64,000 bases of DNA from DASSUW01 sp963792385 (lineage in GTDB: Bacteria; Actinomycetota; Thermoleophilia; Solirubrobacterales; Solirubrobacteraceae): positions 806,001 to 870,000 of the forward strand of contig CAWBVZ010000007.1 of assembly GCA_963792385.1 (NCBI GenBank), written 5' to 3'. How positions within the stretch are numbered: position 1 is the stretch's first letter; each line of letters opens with the position of its first letter. A program made the translations under genes and the position numbers. This document shows positions 35,082 through 44,267 of the stretch, in pieces. The notes beneath the pieces are model-generated. The model was not told the DNA's origin and searched no databases. It was given only the letters and a program-made list of their open reading frames with translations.

Positions 35082-36857
35082 CTAGGTGGGCTTGGGCACG
35101 GTCAGGCGCAGCCCGAGCTCGGAAAGCTGGGCGTCGTCGACCGCGCTCGGCGCGCCGGTCAGCAGGTCGGACCCGCTGGCCGTCTTGGGGAAGGCGATCA
35201 CGTCGCGGATCGAGTCGCGGCCCGCCAGCAGGCCCGCAATCCGGTCTATCCCGAGCGCGAGCCCTCCGTGCGGCGGGGCGCCGTAGCGCATCGCCTCCAG
35301 CAGGAAGCCGAAGCGCTCCTCCGCCTCCTGCTCGGAAATGCCAAGCGCGCGGAAGACCTCCTGCTGGACCTCGGGGCGGTGGATACGAATCGACCCGCCG
35401 CCGATCTCGGCGCCGTCGAGCACGACGTCGTACGCGCGGCTGCGCAGGGAGCCCGGATCGTCGAACGAGCCGACCGGCGAGGTGAACGGATGATGCAGGG
35501 CGTTCCAGCGCCCCTCCTCCTCGCTCCACTCGAACATCGGGAAGTCCATCACCCACAACAGGTCGTGCTTGCCGGCCGGCACGAGGTCGAAGCGGCGCGC
35601 GAGCTCCAGCCGCAGCTCGCCGAGCGCGGTCGCCGCGGTCGCGGCCTTGTCGGCGACGATCAGCAGCAGGTCGCCGGGCTGGGCGCTGAGCTCGCGCCCG
35701 ATCGCCGCGCGCTCGTCATCGGAGAGGAACTTGGCGATCGGCGAGCGCCAGCTCCCGTCCTCCTGCAGGAACGCCCACACGAGGCCGCCGGCGCCGAAGC
35801 GCTTGACGACCTCGGTCAGCCCGTCGAGCTCCGAGCGCGGCACCTCGCGCGCGCCGGCGTTGAGACCGCGGACGACGCCGCCGGACGCGAGCGCACCCGA
35901 GAAGACCTTGAACTCCGAGCTCTGGAGAGCGTCGCCGAGGTCATGGATCTCGAGGCCGAAGCGTGTGTCGGGGCGGTCCGAGCCGAAGCGCGCCATCGCT
36001 TCGTCGTAGCCCATCCGCGGCCACGGCGGCGGCGGCGCCTCGAAGCCGCCGGCCTCGAACACGCGCGCGAGCATCCCCTCGATCACCTCGATCACGTCGT
36101 CCTCCTCGACGAACGACATCTCGAGGTCGAGCTGCGTGAACTCCGGCTGGCGGTCGGCGCGCAGCGCCTCGTCCCGGAAGCAGCGGGCGATCTGGTAGTA
36201 GCGCTCGAAGCCGGACATCATCAGCAGCTGCTTGAACAGCTGCGGCGACTGCGGGAGCGCGTAGAACGACCCCGGGGCCATGCGCGCCGGAACGAGGAAG
36301 TCGCGCGCGCCCTCCGGCGTCGAGCGCGTGAGGATCGGCGTCTCGAGGTCGAGGAAGTCGTGCGCGTTGAGGTAGTCGCGCATCGCGCGCACGACGGTGT
36401 GGCGCAGCGTCAGCGCGTCGCGCATGCTCTCGCGCCGCAGGTCGAGTACGCGGTGGCGCAGGCGCAGCGCCTCGTCGACCTGGGTGTCGTCGTCGAGCGG
36501 GAACGGCGGCGTCTCGGACCCGGCAAGCTGCTCGGCCTCGGTCACCGAAAGCTCGATCTCCCCCGTGCGCAGCTTCGGGTTCACCGTGCTTTCCTCGCGG
36601 CGGACGACCTCGCCGGCGACGCTGATCACGTGCTCGGAGCGCACCCGCTGGGCGAGCGCGTGCGCCTCCGGCGATTCCTCCGGGTGGAAGACGATCTGCA
36701 GGATGCCCGAGCGGTCGCGCAGGTCGATGAACACCAGGCCGCCCATGTCGCGGCGACGGTGCACCCACCCGGCCACGCGCACGTGCTCGCCGACGCGCGC
36801 GGCGTCCAGCTCGCCGGCCCATGCGTCGCGGTAGGGGTTGGGCCGCGGGGGTCTCAT
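35082..36857 (-). CDS. aspS: Aspartyl-tRNA synthetase, bacterial type
   Basis: 591 residues: N-terminal OB anticodon-binding domain (GWVHRRRDMGGLVFIDLRDR), class II core with motif 2 FRDEALRADRQPEFTQLDLE, the bacterial GAD insertion (about 285-410) and motif 3 GGLALGIDRIAGLL. Charges tRNA-Asp (possibly also tRNA-Asn if non-discriminating, not resolved here). The start overlaps the hisS stop (ATGA), so the pair is coupled. Confidence 0.96.
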   Translation of the reverse strand: MRPPRPNPYRDAWAGELDAARVGEHVRVAGWVHRRRDMGGLVFIDLRDRSGILQIVFHPEESPEAHALAQRVRSEHVISVAGEVVRREESTVNPKLRTGEIELSVTEAEQLAGSETPPFPLDDDTQVDEALRLRHRVLDLRRESMRDALTLRHTVVRAMRDYLNAHDFLDLETPILTRSTPEGARDFLVPARMAPGSFYALPQSPQLFKQLLMMSGFERYYQIARCFRDEALRADRQPEFTQLDLEMSFVEEDDVIEVIEGMLARVFEAGGFEAPPPPWPRMGYDEAMARFGSDRPDTRFGLEIHDLGDALQSSEFKVFSGALASGGVVRGLNAGAREVPRSELDGLTEVVKRFGAGGLVWAFLQEDGSWRSPIAKFLSDDERAAIGRELSAQPGDLLLIVADKAATAATALGELRLELARRFDLVPAGKHDLLWVMDFPMFEWSEEEGRWNALHHPFTSPVGSFDDPGSLRSRAYDVVLDGAEIGGGSIRIHRPEVQQEVFRALGISEQEAEERFGFLLEAMRYGAPPHGGLALGIDRIAGLLAGRDSIRDVIAFPKTASGSDLLTGAPSAVDDAQLSELGLRLTVPKPT

Positions 36858-38095
36858 AGCCCGCGCCCGATGTGGTGCATCACGGTGCTCGTCTCCACGT
36901 CGCGCTGCTCGCCGGTCTCCATGTCCTTCAGCGCCGTACCCTCGTCGCCGAGGATCGCAACGTACCGGGCGCCCGTGCGATCTGCCTGCTTGAGCTGGCC
37001 TTTGAGGCTGCGGCCGCCGAGCTCGAGCCGGGCGGCGTGGCCGGCGCGGCGGGCATCGGCGGCGAGCCGGAACGCCTCGGCGCGCTGGGCCGGGCCGGCG
37101 TACGCGACGTAGAGGTCGACCGGCGGCGGCGCGGTCGGCTGCTCCGGCGAGGACAGCAGGATCCGCTCGACGCCGGAGGCCCAGCCCATGCCGGGCGTGT
37201 GCGGTCCGCCGATCTCCTCGATCAGCCCGTCGTAGCGGCCCCCGCCGCCGACACCCGACTGCGCGCCGAGCGCGTCCGAAGTGAACTCGAACACCGTGCG
37301 CGTGTAGTAGTCGAGGCCGCGCACGAGCGTCGCGTCGAGCTCGTAGGCGAGCCCGGCGGCGTCGAGCAGCTCCTTCACCGTGGCGAAGTGCTCGGCGTCC
37401 TCGGTGTTGAGGCGGTCGAGCAGCAGCGGCGCGCCGCGCATCACCTCGCGCGTGCCGGGGTGGTCGGCGTCGAACGCGCGCAGCGGGTTGAGGTCGATCC
37501 GCTCGCGCACGTCGTGGCTGAGCCGGTCCTCGTGCTGTCGCAGATACGCCTGCAACTCGTCGCGATATGCGGTGCGCGTGTCCGGCGTGCCGAGGCTCGA
37601 GAGCCGCAGCCGCAGCCCGGTGGTGCCGAGCGCCTCGAGGATCTCGGCGAGCAGCAGGATCAGCTCGGCGTCGACGGCGGGGTCGTCGGAGCCGATCGCC
37701 TCCGCTCCCAGCTGCGCGAACTGCCGGTAGCGGCCCTTCTGCGGGCGCTCGCGGCGGAAGAACGCGCCGAGGTACCACAGCTTCACGGGCTGCGGGAGCT
37801 TGTGCATCCCGTGCTCGAGGTACGCGCGCGTGACCGGCGCGGTCCCCTCGGGGCGCAGGGTGATCGAGTCCCCCCCGCCGTCGTCGAACGAGTACATCTC
37901 CTTCTGGACGACGTCGGTCGACTGCCCGATGCCGCGTGCGAACAGCGCGGTCGACTCGAAGATCGGCGTCTCGATCCGGTCGTAGCCGGCGCGCTCGAGG
38001 ATCGAGCGCGAGATGTCCTCGAGCGACTTGCGGGCGAGCGCCGCCTCGCCCAGCACGTCGAACGTGCCGCGGGGTGCCTGGATCCTGTCGCTCAA
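36854..38095 (-). CDS. hisS: Histidyl-tRNA synthetase
   Basis: 413 residues. Class II motifs: RPEGTAPVTRAYLEH (motif 2), QLGAEAIGS, histidine-specific VRGLDYYTRTVFEF and GVGGGGRYDGLIEEIGG, followed by the anticodon-binding domain. It overlaps aspS downstream and the metallo-hydrolase upstream, both by 4 bases, giving a translation operon. Confidence 0.96.
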   Translation of the reverse strand: MSDRIQAPRGTFDVLGEAALARKSLEDISRSILERAGYDRIETPIFESTALFARGIGQSTDVVQKEMYSFDDGGGDSITLRPEGTAPVTRAYLEHGMHKLPQPVKLWYLGAFFRRERPQKGRYRQFAQLGAEAIGSDDPAVDAELILLLAEILEALGTTGLRLRLSSLGTPDTRTAYRDELQAYLRQHEDRLSHDVRERIDLNPLRAFDADHPGTREVMRGAPLLLDRLNTEDAEHFATVKELLDAAGLAYELDATLVRGLDYYTRTVFEFTSDALGAQSGVGGGGRYDGLIEEIGGPHTPGMGWASGVERILLSSPEQPTAPPPVDLYVAYAGPAQRAEAFRLAADARRAGHAARLELGGRSLKGQLKQADRTGARYVAILGDEGTALKDMETGEQRDVETSTVMHHIGRGL

Positions 38096-38727
38096 CGGGA
38101 GAGCTCGAGCAGGAACGGATTGGTGGCCCGCTCGCGGCCCAGCGTGGTGGTGCCCATGTGGCCGGGCAGCACGCGGGTCTCGTCGGGAAGCGTGTTGAGG
38201 AGCGTGGCGATCGAGTCCAGGAGGGTCTGGTGGTGGCCGCCCGGGAGGTCGGTGCGGCCGATCGAGCCTTGGAAGAGCACGTCGCCGGAGACCAGCGCGT
38301 CGTGCTCTGGCATCGAGAAGCTCACGTGGCCGGGGCTGTGACCGGGCGTGAAGATGACGTCGATCTCAAGGCCCGCGAGCGTCAGGTGATCGCCGCCCGC
38401 GAGCGTCTCCTCGGGGTCGTAGGACTCGAACGGCCCGAACCCCGGGAACACGTACGCGTTGATGTCCTGAAGGATCGCGACCTCGAGCTCGGGGCAGTGG
38501 ACGGGCGCGTCCGTCGCGCGTGCGAGCGCCGCGACCGCGCCCACGTGGTCGAAGTGCGTGTGCGTGAGGAGGATCGCCTCAACCGTGAGACTGAGGTCGT
38601 CGATCGCGGCGATCAGGCGGTCCGCCTCCTCCCCCGGGTCGATCACGACCGCCGTCTCGCTGCCGTCGCCGTGGACGATCCAGCAGTTCTCCTGGAGCGG
38701 CCCGACGGTGAAGCAGCGCGCCTGCAT
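38092..38727 (-). CDS. Glyoxalase II-like metallo-beta-lactamase-fold hydrolase (YcbL type)
   Basis: 211 residues. Zinc motif THTHFDHVGA near residue 55, then FTPGHSPGHVSF, GDVLFQGSIGRTDLPGG and LPGHMGTTTLGRERATNPFL at the end, a combination characteristic of the small glyoxalase II-like hydrolases. Overlaps hisS and the upstream small membrane gene. Actual thioester substrate unproven. Confidence 0.9.
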   Translation of the reverse strand: MQARCFTVGPLQENCWIVHGDGSETAVVIDPGEEADRLIAAIDDLSLTVEAILLTHTHFDHVGAVAALARATDAPVHCPELEVAILQDINAYVFPGFGPFESYDPEETLAGGDHLTLAGLEIDVIFTPGHSPGHVSFSMPEHDALVSGDVLFQGSIGRTDLPGGHHQTLLDSIATLLNTLPDETRVLPGHMGTTTLGRERATNPFLLELSR

Positions 38728-39092
38728 CAGCCCGGCGTCTGCGTCTTCTTGCGCTGCGCGCGCTGGTAGACCCAGCGGTCGGTCACGTAGGCGATCGGCG
38801 TGTAGAGCAGAACCGCGAACAGGCAGATCGTGATCGACTGGGCGATCGTCGCGTCGCTGCCGAGCAGGCCCACGCGCGTGAAGACGAACAGCAGGGCGGC
38901 CATCAGCCCGGCCTTCAGGAACGCGCTGTTCCAGGTCGGCGGCTTGTTGCGCCGGCGCTCGGCGGCGGTCTCGCGGGAGGACTTCTTCAGCTCCTCCTCG
39001 GTCGGCCGGCGGCCGGTACGGCCGCGTGACTCGATCACACCGGCGGCGTTGCCGCGGTGCTTGCTCCGGCGCTTGCGCTTGGTCTGGGCCAT
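38727..39092 (-). CDS. Small membrane protein with basic cytoplasmic head
   Basis: 121 residues: about 50 basic polar residues (KRKRRSKHRGNAAG), then two helices (SAFLKAGLMAALLFVFTRVG and TICLFAVLLYTPIAYVTDRW) and a basic tail. Its position before a hisS-aspS unit and stop/start overlap indicate a real gene; no named family recognised. Confidence 0.75.
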   Translation of the reverse strand: MAQTKRKRRSKHRGNAAGVIESRGRTGRRPTEEELKKSSRETAAERRRNKPPTWNSAFLKAGLMAALLFVFTRVGLLGSDATIAQSITICLFAVLLYTPIAYVTDRWVYQRAQRKKTQTPG

Positions 39093-39110
39093 GGGCCTTG
39101 CAGGGTACCG

Positions 39111-39923
39111 TCAGTCCAGTAAGGGCGCCCCACGCAGCGGGATCTCGGCGGGGAAGGATTCGAACGCTTGCCGGGGCGCGGGCGCAACGAGCTCGGCGCC
39201 GGTGACGGTCGCATAGCGCTGGACGGCGCGCGTCACGTCGCCCGGCGTGGTCGCCGTGAGGTCCTCGATGTTGGTCGAGACCTGGACGATTCCCGCGCCG
39301 GAGAGGTGCAGGCCGAGCGCCCGCACGCCCGGCAGCTCCGCTCTGATCTTCGCCGCGATCTCCTTCGCCGTCTCGAGCCTGGCGTCGATCTCGACGTTGA
39401 ACGCCGCCAGCGGCGGGCGCGCGGCAACGAGCACGGCGCCGGCTGTCGGATGCAGGCGTTTCGGGCCGGCATCGGGGGCCAGCTCGCCGCTGTCGATTGC
39501 CTCCTGAAGCCCTTGGGTGCCGCCCTTGCGCAGCTCCGCGCGCGTGCGCCCGCCCGCGAGCGCGCCGTAGAGGAACACCGGCAGCTCGAGCTCGAGCGCA
39601 AGCGTGTCGGCGAGGATCAGCGCCTCGGCGATCGCGGCGCCGCGATCGGCGGCGTCGAGGTACACGATCGGCGCGACGTCGATCGCGCCCACGCGCGGGT
39701 GCACTCCCTCGTGCCTGGTCAGGTCGATGCGCTCGACGGCGACGCGCGCGGCGTCGGCGACATGGCGTGCCAGCGCCCCAGGCTCACCCCGGACCGTGAA
39801 CACCGAGCGATGGTGGTCAGGGTCGGCAGATACGTGGATGAGCCCGGGGCCGAACGCGGCGCCGATGGCATCGATGGTCGCCTGGTCGCGACCTTCGGAG
39901 ATGTTGGGGACGGCGAGCAGCAC
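39111..39923 (-). CDS. ftcD: Glutamate formimidoyltransferase
   Basis: 270 residues, the transferase domain alone with no cyclodeaminase part. Starts VPNISEGRDQATIDAIGAAF; the catalytic-site motif TRHEGVHPRVGAIDVAP is present, as are GPKRLHPTAGAVLVAARP and AFNVEIDA. Transfers the formimino group from formiminoglutamate to tetrahydrofolate in histidine breakdown; no other hut gene is in view, so a different folate-linked role is possible. Confidence 0.9.
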   Translation of the reverse strand: MLLAVPNISEGRDQATIDAIGAAFGPGLIHVSADPDHHRSVFTVRGEPGALARHVADAARVAVERIDLTRHEGVHPRVGAIDVAPIVYLDAADRGAAIAEALILADTLALELELPVFLYGALAGGRTRAELRKGGTQGLQEAIDSGELAPDAGPKRLHPTAGAVLVAARPPLAAFNVEIDARLETAKEIAAKIRAELPGVRALGLHLSGAGIVQVSTNIEDLTATTPGDVTRAVQRYATVTGAELVAPAPRQAFESFPAEIPLRGAPLLD

Positions 39924-39967
39924 GCGGCGGGAGTCCTAGCACTCCCGCCGCCGGTGGAGGGAGGGAG

Positions 39968-40279
39968 CTAGGCGCCGACGGCGATGCCGGGGGCCATCCG
40001 CTCGCGAATCCGGTCGGCGACCGACGGGGTCTGCCGGTACGCGAGGATCCCGGCCGCACGTGCCCGCATGTGGGCGAGCAGGTACGGCGCGCCCGCCACG
40101 TCCGAGGTCACGGCACGGTTCTCGTCGATCGCCAGCGCGGCGGCGACGACGCCGAGAATCTCGCCGACGAGGATCTGCCCGGTCGGCCACTCCTCCGCGG
40201 TCGTCCAGCCGAGCCGGACCAGCTCGGGCACGTCATCGACACGGATATCTCGGATCACATAGGCGGTGGCGGAATACAT
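39968..40279 (-). CDS. Hypothetical protein
   Basis: 103 residues: VIRDIRVDDVPELVRLGWTT at the start, alanine-rich helices in the middle (VGEILGVVAAALAIDENR), no signal peptide or membrane helix. Not recognised. Lies just upstream of the tRNA gene, transcribed away from it. Confidence 0.6.
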   Translation of the reverse strand: MYSATAYVIRDIRVDDVPELVRLGWTTAEEWPTGQILVGEILGVVAAALAIDENRAVTSDVAGAPYLLAHMRARAAGILAYRQTPSVADRIRERMAPGIAVGA

Positions 40280-40389
40280 GGGGGCTCCTGGGGAGGGGGA
40301 GAACTGCCTTGCATCCCAAGACGCCCTGTCGCCGCGCTTATTCCCACGAGGTTCGCGCGTCCGGCGGGTGGCTAGAATCCGCCGGCCCC

Positions 40390-40463
40390 GCCGGAGTAGC
40401 TCAGTCGGTTAGAGCAGCGGAATCATAATCCGCGTGTCGGGGGTTCGAGTCCCTCCTCCGGCA
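40390..40463 (+). tRNA. tRNA with CAU anticodon (elongator Met, or Ile2)
   Basis: A full cloverleaf: acceptor GCCGGAG/CTCCGGC, D arm AGCTCAGTCGGTTAGAGC, anticodon stem GCGGA/TCCGC with loop ATCATAA (anticodon at 40424-40426), T arm with TTCGAGT loop, discriminator A, no encoded CCA. The paired first base excludes initiator Met; elongator Met and lysidine-modified Ile2 cannot be separated by eye. Its 3' part is duplicated twice downstream (49348 and 58142), marking it as an integration site. Confidence 0.93.
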
Positions 40464-40465
40464 TG
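40412..40465 (+). repeat. 54-bp tRNA 3'-part, first copy (attachment-site core inside the tRNA gene)
   Basis: From the end of the D stem to two bases beyond the tRNA. Identical to 49348-49401 and with one mismatch at 58142-58195. This is the copy within the intact tRNA and would be the attL-side core if an element inserted here. Confidence 0.85.
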
Positions 40466-40785
40466 AGAAGTGCCTGCAAATCGGTGCTTCTGCGAATCGC
40501 AGGATCCACGGAATACATTCCGCGTGTCCCCCCTCTGGACGCCATGAGTTGGCGTAGCTACGTCGTGTCGTGTGGCGCTGGCTGCCAATTCAGTCCCCCG
40601 AGCAGTCCCCTGCGCGGCGACCGAACTCCGACGAACCGGTGATGCACTGCGCCGCCGGACCGCGACGCTGCAAACTGCCTACTCCGAGCAACCGATCGGG
40701 GCGGCGCGCCTCACGCGTGTACAGCGGTGTTGTGACTCAATCCGCGATGTTGTTGAGATTTAACCGCGGCAGACGCGTCGGGCGC
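40466..40785. other. Left end of the first integrated segment, no gene seen
   Basis: Holds a near-palindrome CGGAATACATTCCG (40509-40522) exactly 45 bases after a TG step that ends the tRNA repeat, and several GTCCCC boxes (40525-40532, 40592-40599, 40603-40610). The same palindrome and boxes at the same spacing follow the third tRNA copy (58237 on). Just beyond the tRNA, AGAAGTGCC and GGTGCTTCT can form a hairpin that may end the tRNA transcript. Short open frames here are not credible. Confidence 0.6.
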
Positions 40786-41070
40786 TCACGCGAGCCGCGC
40801 GATGCCGGCCTCGGCGAAGGCGACGGCGCTGTCGAGGAGGGCGGTCACCTCGGCCGGCGTGAGTGCCCGGTCTTCGTCCTGCATCTGCGCGGCCGCCGTC
40901 TCCTCCGCGACGCGCAGGCCCGCGACCAGCGCCGCCGCTGCGAGGCGGGCGGCGAGCTCGTGGCCGGCACCGAACCCGGCCGCGAGCTAGTCGGCGATGA
41001 CGCGCTCGGCGTCGCCGAACAGCTGCAGCCGGCTCGAACGAACCGGCGAGATGATCGTCGCCTTCATCAT
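40786..41070 (-). pseudogene. C-terminal remnant of a TetR-like regulator with an in-frame stop
   Basis: Reading from 41067 gives RSSRLQLFGDAERVIAD, a TAG at about 40990, then LAAGFGAGHELAARLAAAAL and VTALLDSAVAFAEAGIARLA. This matches the C-terminal helices of TetR proteins in style; the DNA-binding half is absent. Clear remnant, but the exact family is tentative. Confidence 0.6.
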
Positions 41071-41102
41071 TCGCGCGCGCTTGACGCGGCGCTGAGTGCA
41101 GA

Positions 41103-41131
41103 AGAGAGGCGGCCCGGTGGGCCGCCTCTCT
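41103..41131 (-). terminator. Perfect 13-bp stem-loop terminator
   Basis: AGAGAGGCGGCCC pairs with GGGCCGCCTCTCT around a GGT loop, 24 bp past the stop of the secreted-protein gene at 41156. Confidence 0.85.
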
Positions 41132-41155
41132 CGCGCCGCAGGGTGTCGGCCGCGA

Positions 41156-41584
41156 TCAGCCGACGTTCTGCATGAACGCGGCGGTGTAGGTGACCGTGAC
41201 AGTGGTCGGCACGTCGGCGCCGCGCAGCTTGCACGTGAAGTGCGCGGTCGACGCGTTCATGCTGCCGTCCAGCACCGGCACGCAGCGGTAGCCCTGGCTC
41301 CGGTAGGTCTTCTGGATCTGGTTGTTGACGCCCTTGCGGACGACCTTCTGGATCGTCGCGCGGCTGTACCAGCTGCGCACGGTCGGGTCCGGGTTCTTGA
41401 CGACGACCTTCGCGCGGACGACGTTGCCGCCGCCGGCGAGGATCCCGCCGTTGACGCGGATGTGGTAGACGGACGTGCGGGTCGTCGTCGTGGTCGTCGT
41501 CGCGGCCTGGGCGGCGGGCACAACAGCGCCGGCGCCGATCGCGGCGGCGAGAGCGGCGGCAACGGCCTTCTTGGAAACGGTCAT
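41156..41584 (-). CDS. Small secreted protein
   Basis: 142 residues from the ATG at 41584 with an AAGGAGC site. Signal peptide AVAAALAAAIGAGAVVPAAQA, a Thr run after cleavage, then a beta-rich domain with RVNGGILAGGGNVVRAKVVV and two cysteines (GYRCVPVLDG, HFTCKLRG). Unknown function. It is intact although flanked by remnants. Confidence 0.75.
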   Translation of the reverse strand: MTVSKKAVAAALAAAIGAGAVVPAAQAATTTTTTTRTSVYHIRVNGGILAGGGNVVRAKVVVKNPDPTVRSWYSRATIQKVVRKGVNNQIQKTYRSQGYRCVPVLDGSMNASTAHFTCKLRGADVPTTVTVTYTAAFMQNVG

Positions 41585-41712
41585 TGGTGGAGAGCTCCTT
41601 GTGGCGGTGGGGAGATGTTCGAGACGACCGCAAGCCTCCACCACGGGGCCCTGCGCGTCAGCCGTAGCCGACTACGGCTTCTAGCGCGGGTGTACGTAGC
41701 CAGCGTGCGGCG

Positions 41713-42120
41713 CTAGGTCATACCGCCAAGGACCTCTTCGACGTCGGGCAGGCGGATGAGCTCGGCACGCGACGAGATCCCGAGTTTCACGAACACGTTG
41801 CGGAGGTGGTACGCGACGGTGCGCGCGGCACGGAGCTGCGTGCGCGCATCCGAGCGGCGCTTCATCCGGCGCAGGTGCTCGCCATAGACGAGGCGCGTGC
41901 GAGCTTCCTCGAACCGCCGGTCGCTGTCCGCATGGTGCATGAGGGCTGTCTCGTACGCGGCCACTGCCGTTAACCACGCCGCTCCAGATCGCGAAGGCGC
42001 AGATGAGGTCGAGTTCGGTGGCGCTCTGGAGCTCGCTCCGCAGCTGGGATGCCAGAGAGCGTTGCTTCCCGTCGTTAACGAGAAGCTCATTGCCCGCCAA
42101 CGGAATCTGCGGTCGTTCAA
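41713..42120 (-). pseudogene. LuxR-type (LAL) regulator remnant with an internal deletion
   Basis: Contains RRFEEARTRLVYGEHLRR and RSDARTQLRAA, which normally precede about 60 residues including the first helices of the LuxR domain; here it jumps directly to TVAYHLRNVFVKLGISSRAE, the end of the domain. The ATPase part is missing. Sequence to about 42440 is also likely remnant (LEQALEGLADRVQARSLELA) but I cannot name it. Confidence 0.75.
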
Positions 42121-42515
42121 GAAGCGCCGCGCTTCCGAGTCCGGCCGTGGGCGGAGCAGCCGGTCAGCAATCTCGGCGGCGAGACCAACCCAAGTCGATC
42201 AGTACGATCGTCGCCAAGGAAGTCGGCGAGGCGATTGACGAATGCGGCCTGTGTCGTCGCTGCATCGGGTCCCGCGCTCTGGCTCCCGAGCGCCTCGCCG
42301 AGCAGGCGCGCCCCGTGGCGCAGCATCAGCGCGTGGGCTTCGGCAAGTTCGAGTGACCTCGCCTGGACACGATCGGCAAGGCCTTCCAGCGCCTGCTCGA
42401 GTCCCACCGTGATGAACTCCTCGCGGAGTCCTGGCTAGTGTCCGTACTCGCCGCCGTCGGTCAAGACCGCTGACCCTATCGCCACACGCGTGCGCCGTGT
42501 GAGCGGCCTATGCAC

Positions 42516-42548
42516 GTGGCCGCGCTCCCGGGGTGGGAACGCGGCCAC
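42516..42548 (-). terminator. Stem-loop terminator
   Basis: GTGGCCGCG pairs with CGCGGCCAC, with an inner TCCC/GGGA pairing, 13 bp past the stop of the secreted protein at 42562. Confidence 0.75.
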
Positions 42549-42561
42549 TAACGATGGGCTT

Positions 42562-43374
42562 TCAGCTCACAGGGACGCTGAAGGGCCCGTTGGCGATCGT
42601 CACCGGCGCGTGACCGGGGACCGTGATGGACGCGGTCGCGGCGCCGAGCAGGTTGGCGGTGCCGGTGATCGGGCCGGTGCCGACGTGATCGACGTCGATG
42701 GCGAGCGCGACGTTCGAGGACTGGCCGCTGTGGCCGTTGGACATGACCAGGCCTTCGTCGGTGAGCTCGGCGAACGCCCCGTTTGTGGCCGTGAACTCCG
42801 GCGTGAACGCGTCCGTGGGCTCGATGTCGATGGGGTCGTCGAACTCGAGGAGCGCGCTCTGGCCCGGGCCGACCGTGGCGGAGATCGTGATCGGGGTCTG
42901 GACTCCGGAGTCGTCGATGAACAGGCTTGCGCGGCCGAAGTGGCGCGGTGCGCGGGCACCCAGGCGCTTGGCACTCAGCACGAGAGCACCGGAGCGGGTG
43001 ATACGCGGCTTGGAAATCTCATACGTGTACGTGTCGTGGCCGGCCGGGGCGCCGTCGACGACGAGGGCGGCGTTCGGGTGGTCGGCCGCGAAGCCGTTGT
43101 TCTTCCAGCCAGAGACGAACGACCTCAGAGACTCGGTTGAGGTGTGGCGCTCGGGGCGGTCGGTAAAGGCCGAGATGGACTTCGCCGGGTCGCTGAACTT
43201 GATCCGGTAGGCGCCGTGGGCGAGCGGGGTGACCTTGCCCTGGGTGGTGGTCGCCACGTAGAGGTCGCTGCGGGCCGGCGCGGCGTCGGCGGCGGGAGCC
43301 GCGATCGCCGCAGCGGCCAGCGGGAGGGCCACCAGCGCCGCGGCGCGGCGGGCGGTGAGGGACGGACGGTGCAT
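42562..43374 (-). CDS. Secreted protein of unknown function
   Basis: 270 residues with a signal peptide (AAALVALPLAAAAIAAPAADA). A beta-rich body follows (LAHGAYRIKFSDPAKSISAF, later VQTPITISATVGPGQSALLE). No catalytic motif or cell-wall anchor is seen. It has its own terminator and appears intact. It may be an extracellular binding protein; not recognised. Confidence 0.72.
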   Translation of the reverse strand: MHRPSLTARRAAALVALPLAAAAIAAPAADAAPARSDLYVATTTQGKVTPLAHGAYRIKFSDPAKSISAFTDRPERHTSTESLRSFVSGWKNNGFAADHPNAALVVDGAPAGHDTYTYEISKPRITRSGALVLSAKRLGARAPRHFGRASLFIDDSGVQTPITISATVGPGQSALLEFDDPIDIEPTDAFTPEFTATNGAFAELTDEGLVMSNGHSGQSSNVALAIDVDHVGTGPITGTANLLGAATASITVPGHAPVTIANGPFSVPVS

Positions 43375-43526
43375 GTGTGGTGCTCCTTGGGGAGGATTGA
43401 TGTGGTGGTAGCTTCCGTCCGTTCCGACGCCCGGTCCTCAGTACGCGACTACGCAAATCCCTCAGCGCCGCGGTTACGTAAGCGGCTACCGATCCGGCGG
43501 CCCCGCTGCGCGCCGATCCTTTCCGC

Positions 43527-44246
43527 ATGCTCGATGCAGTCTTCATTCACGGCACGCCGCTCGACCGACACGCCTGGGACCCGTTGATCCGTGAGCTGCC
43601 ACAAGTCCGTGCGGTCACGTACGACCTTCCCGGTCATGGGACGGCGGCGAAAGAGGAACTGCCGGACAGCTATGACCAGCTGGCCGACGATCTGGTGCGC
43701 GTGCTGGACGCGCACGACCTTGGTCGCGCACACGTCATCGGCCACTCGTTTGGCGCGCAGGTTGTGGCGAACTTCGCCGTGCGGTATCCGGAGCGCACAA
43801 GCTCGGTCGCCATCGTGTGCTGCCGGCTGGTGCCGTATCCGCCGTTTGCGGCGGCGGCCGACGCCATTGCGAGCGGCGGGATGGAGGCCATCAGGGAGGC
43901 GGCGATCCAGCGGTGGTTCACGCCCAAGGAGATCGAGCGCGAGAGTGCCGCCGTGCAGTACGCGAGGGAAAGGATGGAGGCCGTGCGGCCGGAGACCCTT
44001 GCGAAGGCGTTCAGGTTGATCGCCGCGTTCGAAGGCGTGTCGGCCCTCGCCGCCGCCGGCGTGAAGACCCAGATCGTGGCGGCGGAACGCGACACGGTGG
44101 GCGAGCCAAGAGGCCTCAAAGCGGCGGCGGCCGTGATTCCCGGCGCGCGGTTCTCGCTCGTCGAAGGCGTGGGGCACATGCTCCCGCTTGAGCAACCCGT
44201 CCGCCTGGCGCGCGAGCTACGTATTGCGCACAACCAGATGCAGTAG
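43527..44246 (+). CDS. Alpha/beta-hydrolase
   Basis: 239 residues. Oxyanion motif FIHGTPLDRHAWDP, nucleophile elbow VIGHSFGAQVV (Ser near residue 75), acid candidate VAAERDTVGEP, and His in EGVGHMLPLEQP. A carboxylesterase or lactone-hydrolase-like enzyme, cytosolic, substrate unknown. One of the few intact genes in this segment. Confidence 0.88.
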   Translation: MLDAVFIHGTPLDRHAWDPLIRELPQVRAVTYDLPGHGTAAKEELPDSYDQLADDLVRVLDAHDLGRAHVIGHSFGAQVVANFAVRYPERTSSVAIVCCRLVPYPPFAAAADAIASGGMEAIREAAIQRWFTPKEIERESAAVQYARERMEAVRPETLAKAFRLIAAFEGVSALAAAGVKTQIVAAERDTVGEPRGLKAAAAVIPGARFSLVEGVGHMLPLEQPVRLARELRIAHNQMQ

Positions 44247-44267
44247 TCGATTGCGAAGACCCGGCCC

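Noticed and set aside
35082..37778. Extended AspRS with 300 extra N-terminal residues
   Set aside because: The extra part is the off-frame reading of hisS; the standard AspRS start at 36857 overlaps the hisS stop.
41681..42440. Functional LuxR regulator
   Set aside because: About 60 residues covering the start of the helix-turn-helix are deleted and the ATPase part is missing.
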